A stretch of DNA of 64,000 nucleotides, taken from positions 25,032,822-25,096,821 of the forward strand of contig CM022671.1 of the NCBI GenBank assembly GCA_012295275.1, given 5' to 3'. This DNA is from Chrysomallon squamiferum (Eukaryota > Mollusca > Gastropoda > Neomphalida > Peltospiridae). This document shows positions 59,222 through 64,000 of this stretch, piece by piece. Position numbers and translations under genes: made by a program. Each line of letters starts with the position of its first letter. Positions within the stretch are counted from its first letter, which is position 1. The notes under the pieces are model-generated. The model saw only the letters and a list, made by a program, of their open reading frames with translations, was not told where the DNA came from and searched no databases.

Positions 59222-60235
59222 ATGAACAACAGCATCGCAAACACATCGTTCCACTCATCCAAGAATGTTGTAGGTGTGATTATTGCCTGGGGATTCTCAA
59301 ACAACATATTCATACTGATGACGCTAGTGAAGTCCGCCATGTTTAAAGACGTCATCGGCCAGTTTATGATCAGCGAAGTCCTGGCTGACATGGCACTGCA
59401 CATAACTACAGCCTTCATTATACTTGCCGGCTTCTACACCAAAAATCTGATCTTCGCCATGGCTTTGGGAGCTTCCTTGGCATCGGTCAAATGTCTTTCT
59501 CTTATGGAGTTGAGCATTGTTCTGTGCATTGCCATCACTAACCCATTCAAGTACATGATACTCATTTCGGTAAGAAAGGTGAGAGTAATACTGGCATTAA
59601 CCTGGCTGTGGATTCCGTTCGCACTGTGCTACATAGTCCTGGAAGGAACCTACTACGAGATGAACCCAACGTCCAAAAGAGTGGATCCAAACTTCACCTC
59701 ACAGAACTGGTGGGTTGGAGCACTTAACTTGTCAGTTCTGGCTGGCGTTCCTCTCATTGTGATCACTGTGTGTGTAATTAAGATCGTAAGACACCAGAAA
59801 ACTGCAGTCTTGACCAACTGTTACAACAAGAGCGCTACGGAAAGTAAAATTCGTTTGGCAAAATTAAACACCATCATTTTCATTTTCCACGTCTTGTCGC
59901 AGGTTCCATATTCCATCGCCTTCACCCTGCACACTGTGCATCCCATTGCAGTGGCAGGGGTGACCTTTCTGTTCTTCATGTATCCGTCGATAAAACTTTT
60001 CATTTATTTAGTCATGATGCGAAATTTCAGACGAACCGCCGTACAAATGTGTAGATGTTGCTGCAGAAACAAGAAAAGTCGCGTAAAGGTCGACGGTGCA
60101 GCCAAAACGTCGAAATCAAAAGAATCAGCTGGGAGACACGACAGCGAGTTTCAGAGTGTCAGTACGATAGCTACAGAATGCACCACAAATTCCTGTACAG
60201 TGGAAGAAGAAACACGTCCAGTGACCCGGATGTGA
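59222..60235 (+). CDS. Type B seven-TM class A-like receptor (intact)
   Basis: Single-exon ORF of 337 residues, the intact counterpart of the type B fragments in the array. Class A landmarks: Asn28 (1.50), Asp56 (2.50), Trp128, Pro177 in TM5, Pro229 in TM6, Tyr254-Pro255-Ser in TM7. The DRY site reads Val-Leu-Cys (100-102). ECL2 has Asn-Phe-Thr (glycosylation) and the shared Gln-Asn-Trp-Trp-Val-Gly. Helix 8 Met-Arg-Asn-Phe-Arg-Arg is followed by a Cys-Arg-Cys-Cys-Cys cluster (277-281), likely acylated, and a 55-residue Ser/Thr/Lys-rich tail. Codons are visibly more GC-rich than in type A genes. The start is the first ATG, with AATA before it. It is probably the donor or close sister of the near-identical fragments at 28.6 and 35.7 kb. 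Confidence 0.92.
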   Translation: MNNSIANTSFHSSKNVVGVIIAWGFSNNIFILMTLVKSAMFKDVIGQFMISEVLADMALHITTAFIILAGFYTKNLIFAMALGASLASVKCLSLMELSIVLCIAITNPFKYMILISVRKVRVILALTWLWIPFALCYIVLEGTYYEMNPTSKRVDPNFTSQNWWVGALNLSVLAGVPLIVITVCVIKIVRHQKTAVLTNCYNKSATESKIRLAKLNTIIFIFHVLSQVPYSIAFTLHTVHPIAVAGVTFLFFMYPSIKLFIYLVMMRNFRRTAVQMCRCCCRNKKSRVKVDGAAKTSKSKESAGRHDSEFQSVSTIATECTTNSCTVEEETRPVTRM

Positions 60236-60490
60236 ATATTTGTGTTTGTCGTTGGAATAGAATATATTAACATTATTATTGTTATTGTTTTTGTTGTTGA
60301 AAGTAATTATGATGGTTGTTGTTATGTGTATACCTATAACTAAAAAGATCCTTTTCCCAGGCCCATTGTACTTTTAAACTGTAGTTTATTTACAGTTTTA
60401 TTTAGTTATGTATTTGTCACTTACTTTTTATATTACCGTCCTTAATAGTGTTTAAACTTTTGTGTTATGGATGATTTTTATTTTATTTTT

Positions 60491-60536
<46 letters not shown>

Positions 60537-62195
60537 GACGTTGTAGTTGTTGTTGTTGTTGTTGTTTTTGTTCGCATTAAATGAATAACATACAAATATT
60601 TAAACGTTTTGATACAGGTTATTAACTATGATTCCATTAATCATATTGTCGACCAAAGCTTATCATGCACATTGTAATAAATAAGTGTTTTAATTTCAAA
60701 TAAAAACTGTATTGAGGCACATTATTTATGTCGTCAACACATGAAACAAAATCATCCTCAGAAACCAGAATACCCTCCTTAACAAGAATGTTTCCCCATG
60801 ATGAGTCCCAGATGTATTTTAGGATTTGAATAATCTCTGTCTTATGTATGTCTGATTAGACTCTGCACAGAGACAATCTTCGGAAACGCACTGACAAAGG
60901 AGATCATGTATATTTGTATGTAGATGTCAATCAGTCTTCTATCTATCCATATATATATATATATATATGAAATACGAAATTAGGTAATACTCTTTTAAAT
61001 ATACAAATATATATATATATACAAAGTTTATTACCTAATTTCGTATTTCTCAGTGTTTGATGAAGAGAGACAGAGGACGAGTCAGACAAACAGATATACA
61101 CACAGACACAGAGACGATGTTCTCAGAATCCAAATACGATAAAACTAAATTTCTCAAAACATAACAGACAGTTAAGATATCGAAACAAAGCCAGTGTTCT
61201 AACAACACAAAACAATACATCATGATTTTATATCTCTGAATTCTCATTCACGGACATCAGCTTGCTGTGCCAGTCATACGTGTGCTTATGTCAATGGAAA
61301 AACAAAAACGATTCGAAATACGATCTTTTCACCATAAAAAGTGAAGATTAAATAATCCACATACAACCAAGTAATAGCCTTTCAGAATAAATCTGATTTT
61401 TTATATGTTTTCTTTTATCGTAATAAAGATAGTTTTTCATAATAAAATAGTTTTAGTAGATTGTGTACAAATATGAATACTGTTGTGAGACCGTGTATTT
61501 AGTAATTGTGCATAAGTATAAATAGTCTCTTGGTTACTTTCTAAATGAGGCTGTGTTCTTGTTAATGGAGCCACTTTAACGCTGTAATATTGGCGTACAC
61601 TTTATTTATTTTTATAATATAGATTTGTACTATAATTTTCTTTTCGAGAAATAACCAGATATCACATATTATGCATATAGAAAGTATATTACAGAATTCA
61701 ATAGAATTCCGTAAAAGATTAAAAGAAATCAGTAAATCCGGTCCTTCAAGTCTGCTGTCGTCAGTATTTGCTCTTTATTTACAAATTCATAATCAAATAG
61801 TTCACTTTAATCTATATCTTTTGCTAATAACGTAACGGCAAGAAGAAAGATGAAAAACTCGGAAGATTACAAGAACTAAATCACTGTCTAAATGTACGTT
61901 TTTGTTTAATAAAATATAAAGTAAAGATGAAGAAGTGTCTATATTTAGTTATACTATATCGATCATTTCTAATTGATATAGAGCAACCGTTCAATTAAAA
62001 TTGGTTTTCCAAGAAAGAAACCATATTCCCTTCCAGTATATAGCACGAAATTAAAAATAATGACATTAAAAAATTGTAAGAATAATCCATCTTTGAAGTA
62101 TCTGAACCAATGGATAGAAGATAAATATCTTTTTTTTTTAATTAATTAATAAGAAAATGTTTCACCAAGGATACAACAACAGGACTTAGACTGTA
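60236..62195. other. Intergenic region between the two terminal receptors
   Basis: 3' flank with (ATT)n at 60496-60535 and (TTG)n at 60543-60565. A hairpin with perfect 21-nt arms lies at 60969-60989 and 61029-61049 around (TA)n. The rest is unique AT-rich DNA. No gene recognised; the minus ORF at 61247-61050 has no support. Confidence 0.6.
60676..60704 (+). terminator. Poly(A) signals of type B receptor
   Basis: AATAAA at 60676-60681 and again at 60699-60704, about 440 nt after the stop. Confidence 0.45.
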
Positions 62196-62267
62196 CTGTC
62201 AATCAAATATGTATAAAATGTTGAGACCAATGGAAAGTCAGAAAAAGATCGGAAAATAGATATAACA
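62196..62267 (+). promoter_or_regulatory. Promoter module of the 62547 receptor
   Basis: CTGTCAATCA at 62196-62205 is identical to the decamer of receptors 1 and 3. CCAAT lies at 62227-62231. TATAAAAT is at 62212-62219 (before CCAAT), and a weaker TATAACAG lies near 62260 where the other genes have TATAAAAG. Because the coding sequence is far from type A, retention of these elements suggests function. Confidence 0.55.
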
Positions 62268-62546
62268 GTTAAAAAGACTTCTGCGAGATACACTGTTAGT
62301 TCTTAACATCATTTATCTATGTATTCAAGATACGAAACTAAACATTTCACCTCAGGACACACAAACAGATTGTTCAAACATTAGAAAACAGCGGACTTTT
62401 CTTTTTTGAAGGCAAACAACTGAAGTTACATATTTCCTTCCGATACGAAAACTGAAGGCACCATACTGTACTCCAAAAGATGAAACAAAACACCTGGAGT
62501 TACACATCTTCCTGTGATACGTAAAAATATCAAATTTACTTAAAAG

Positions 62547-63467
62547 ATGGAACGCGCCAACATGGCTGACAATGTAACGGAAGTATCGTATAGTGCTTCA
62601 AAAAGTGTTATAAGTGTTGTTATAGGCTGGGGATTCTCAAATGATATTTTCGTACTCTTCATTCTTATTAAGTCGTCGATCTACAGGGATGTGAAGGGAC
62701 AGTTCATGCTCAACGAAGTGATCGCAGACATGTCTTTACACATAACAACCGCATTCATCATAGTCGCAGGAGCCTTTACGCAAAATGTAACAGTTGCTTT
62801 GGCTCTTGGGACTGCCTTCGCAGACATCAAATGTTTTTCTTTAATGGGCTTAAGCATTGTTCTCAGCATTGCTATTTGTAATCCTTTCAGATACATGGTG
62901 TACATTTCTCTCAAAAAGGTAAGGATATATTTGGCAATAACCTGGCTTTTCGTTCCAGCAGTTCTGTGTTACGTTCTCCTAGAAGGGACGTATTATAAGG
63001 TTAATGAACATTCCAAAAGAATGGAACCAAACAACACGTCCCAGAACTGGTGGGTTGGAGCTCTCAATTTATCAGGAGTGGTTTTTGTACCATTCATTGT
63101 CATCGTCGTTTGTGTCGTTAAAATAGTACAACGTCATAAAAGAGAATTGGGGAACAAGTCTTATTTCCGGAGCGCGGCAGAAAATAAAATTCGTTTGGCC
63201 AAGCTGAACACAATAGTGTTCGTTTTCCATGTCTTGTCTCAACTGCCTTTTCACATCGCCGTCTCGCTGCACACTGATAACCACGTCATAATGGGCGTTG
63301 TGAGTTTTCTCTTCTTTTCCTATCCATCCATGAAACTGTTCATCTATCTTCTCATGATGCGAAACTTCCGGCGCACAGCCCTCAAGATGTGTGTTTGTAG
63401 GAAGAAAACAAACAACAACGCGCCCAAAGCTACTTATCAGACGAAATACGAGTCTTCAGTACATTAA
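62547..63467 (+). CDS. Seven-TM class A-like receptor, B-related (intact)
   Basis: Single-exon ORF of 306 residues. Two candidate starts, 62547 and 62562; the second aligns better with the N-termini of the other receptors, but the first also has A at -3 and G at +4 and comes first. Landmarks: Asn32 (1.50), Asp61 (2.50), Trp133, Pro182, Pro234, Tyr259-Pro260-Ser-Met-Lys. The DRY site is Val-Leu-Ser (105-107), followed by Ala-Ile-Cys-Asn-Pro-Phe-Arg-Tyr. ECL2 has Asn-Asn-Thr and Gln-Asn-Trp-Trp-Val-Gly. Helix 8 Met-Arg-Asn-Phe-Arg-Arg, then Cys-Val-Cys and a short basic tail. Nearest to the 59222 gene. Its leader contains a diverged 27-nt direct repeat (62421-62447 and 62495-62521). Confidence 0.92.
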   Translation: MERANMADNVTEVSYSASKSVISVVIGWGFSNDIFVLFILIKSSIYRDVKGQFMLNEVIADMSLHITTAFIIVAGAFTQNVTVALALGTAFADIKCFSLMGLSIVLSIAICNPFRYMVYISLKKVRIYLAITWLFVPAVLCYVLLEGTYYKVNEHSKRMEPNNTSQNWWVGALNLSGVVFVPFIVIVVCVVKIVQRHKRELGNKSYFRSAAENKIRLAKLNTIVFVFHVLSQLPFHIAVSLHTDNHVIMGVVSFLFFSYPSMKLFIYLLMMRNFRRTALKMCVCRKKTNNNAPKATYQTKYESSVH

Positions 63468-64000
63468 ATTATAGATGACATGAACAAAATATTACACTTA
63501 ACAGGAGTTTCCAGTCGTTGGAAAGGATTCAAAACAGTTATTGCTGAAAATTAGAAGTACCATTTTGATTTATCTGATAAAAAATATATATATTTTTAAA
63601 AATGTAAAAAAGAAAGATAGAAAAGGAATTACTTCTGGTTTTAACATCACAGAAATAGTTTTGCTGACTCCACAGGTTGTATCAATTTTCCTAATGTATT
63701 GTTTCGTTATCAGATACACTTACAAAAAAAACAAAAAAAACATTGACCGTTATATCGGATGCGACAAATGGAAAAAATACAATAAATTCTCGTTGATGCA
63801 AAGAATGAATTTATCAATAACTCTTAATACAAACTGAAAATTATTGTTCGAAAAGAATCTTTAAATAACGAGTGCACGTTCTTTTCGAAAACCTGCGACA
63901 GAATGTGTTTTGCATTTTGGAATGTATAATGACACAGATACCCTGTAGATCTTTCTTAAAATATTTTTAATTATTTTGTGCATAAAATAAAGAGTTAGTT
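63468..64000. other. 3' flank of the last receptor
   Basis: AT-rich. AATAAA at 63986-63991 is a possible poly(A) signal about 520 nt after the stop. A 98-residue ORF at 63541-63837 has one hydrophobic segment and many Lys/Asn codons. I do not recognise it, and AT-rich DNA can produce it by chance. Confidence 0.4.

Noticed and set aside
60924-60933. Another ATGTCAATCA match between the last two receptors
   Set aside because: No CCAAT or TATAAAAG follows at the usual spacing and it is about 1.6 kb from the next start codon; a single 10-nt match is expected by chance in this much DNA.
63541-63837. 98-residue ORF after the last receptor as a separate gene
   Set aside because: AT-rich codons, no promoter, no homology I recognise and only one hydrophobic stretch; kept only as a note in the flank entry.

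Overview
This is animal genomic DNA, very AT-rich and crowded with microsatellites. It carries a tandem array of single-exon seven-transmembrane receptor genes. Gene content (a lineage-specific expansion of intronless class A receptors), long TG/CA, TATG, TAG and TTTA/TTTG tracts, and eroded Tigger- and hAT-like transposons suggest a mollusc, most likely an octopus-like cephalopod. That is inference from style and content, not from a marker gene.

Receptor genes. Eight complete receptor ORFs and one broken copy lie on the + strand. Seven belong to one close-knit group, called type A here: 2515-3474, 9740-10708 (broken), 19723-20700, 31007-31984, 37994-38971, 45388-46365 and the divergent 51942-52868. 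Two more distant relatives follow: a type B gene at 59222-60235 and a gene at 62547-63467 that is related to B. All keep class A landmarks (Asp in TM2, Trp in TM4, Pro in TM5 and TM6, a Met-Arg-Asn-Phe-Arg helix 8 with following cysteines). None has the DRY arginine, and the Cys pair expected in TM3/ECL2 is absent.

Repeat cassette. From 0 to about 48 kb the array repeats a cassette of roughly 7-11 kb. It contains (i) a minus-strand 5' fragment of a third receptor type (type C, always broken), (ii) TATG/CA microsatellites, (iii) a promoter module and an intact type A gene on +, (iv) a 3' flank of TAG/AAT/ATC triplet repeats, a conserved TGCGCA-containing block and a T-rich tract, and (v) a + strand fragment of type B covering about TM5-TM7. 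It looks like an ancestral C-/A+/B+ receptor trio that was copied repeatedly, with only A kept alive. The cassettes carrying the genes at 31007 and 37994 are the most recent pair.

Regulation. Upstream of the type A genes lies a module of TGTCAATCA (a match to the PBX/PREP-type decamer), then CCAAT, then TATAAAAG. The 62547 gene has the same elements in looser form. The broken gene at 9740 has changes in both the decamer and the TATA box; the gene at 45388 lacks the decamer.

Other content. Between 26.8 and 27.9 kb is a probable small secreted-peptide gene (TATA box, signal peptide, two further exon-like blocks, poly(A) signal). Truncated Tigger-like elements lie at 23.8-24.3 kb and 44.15-44.58 kb, and a probable hAT-like MITE at 28.19-28.52 kb. 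The rest of 53-64 kb is mostly unique AT-rich sequence with microsatellites, one tandem duplication and two long hairpins.
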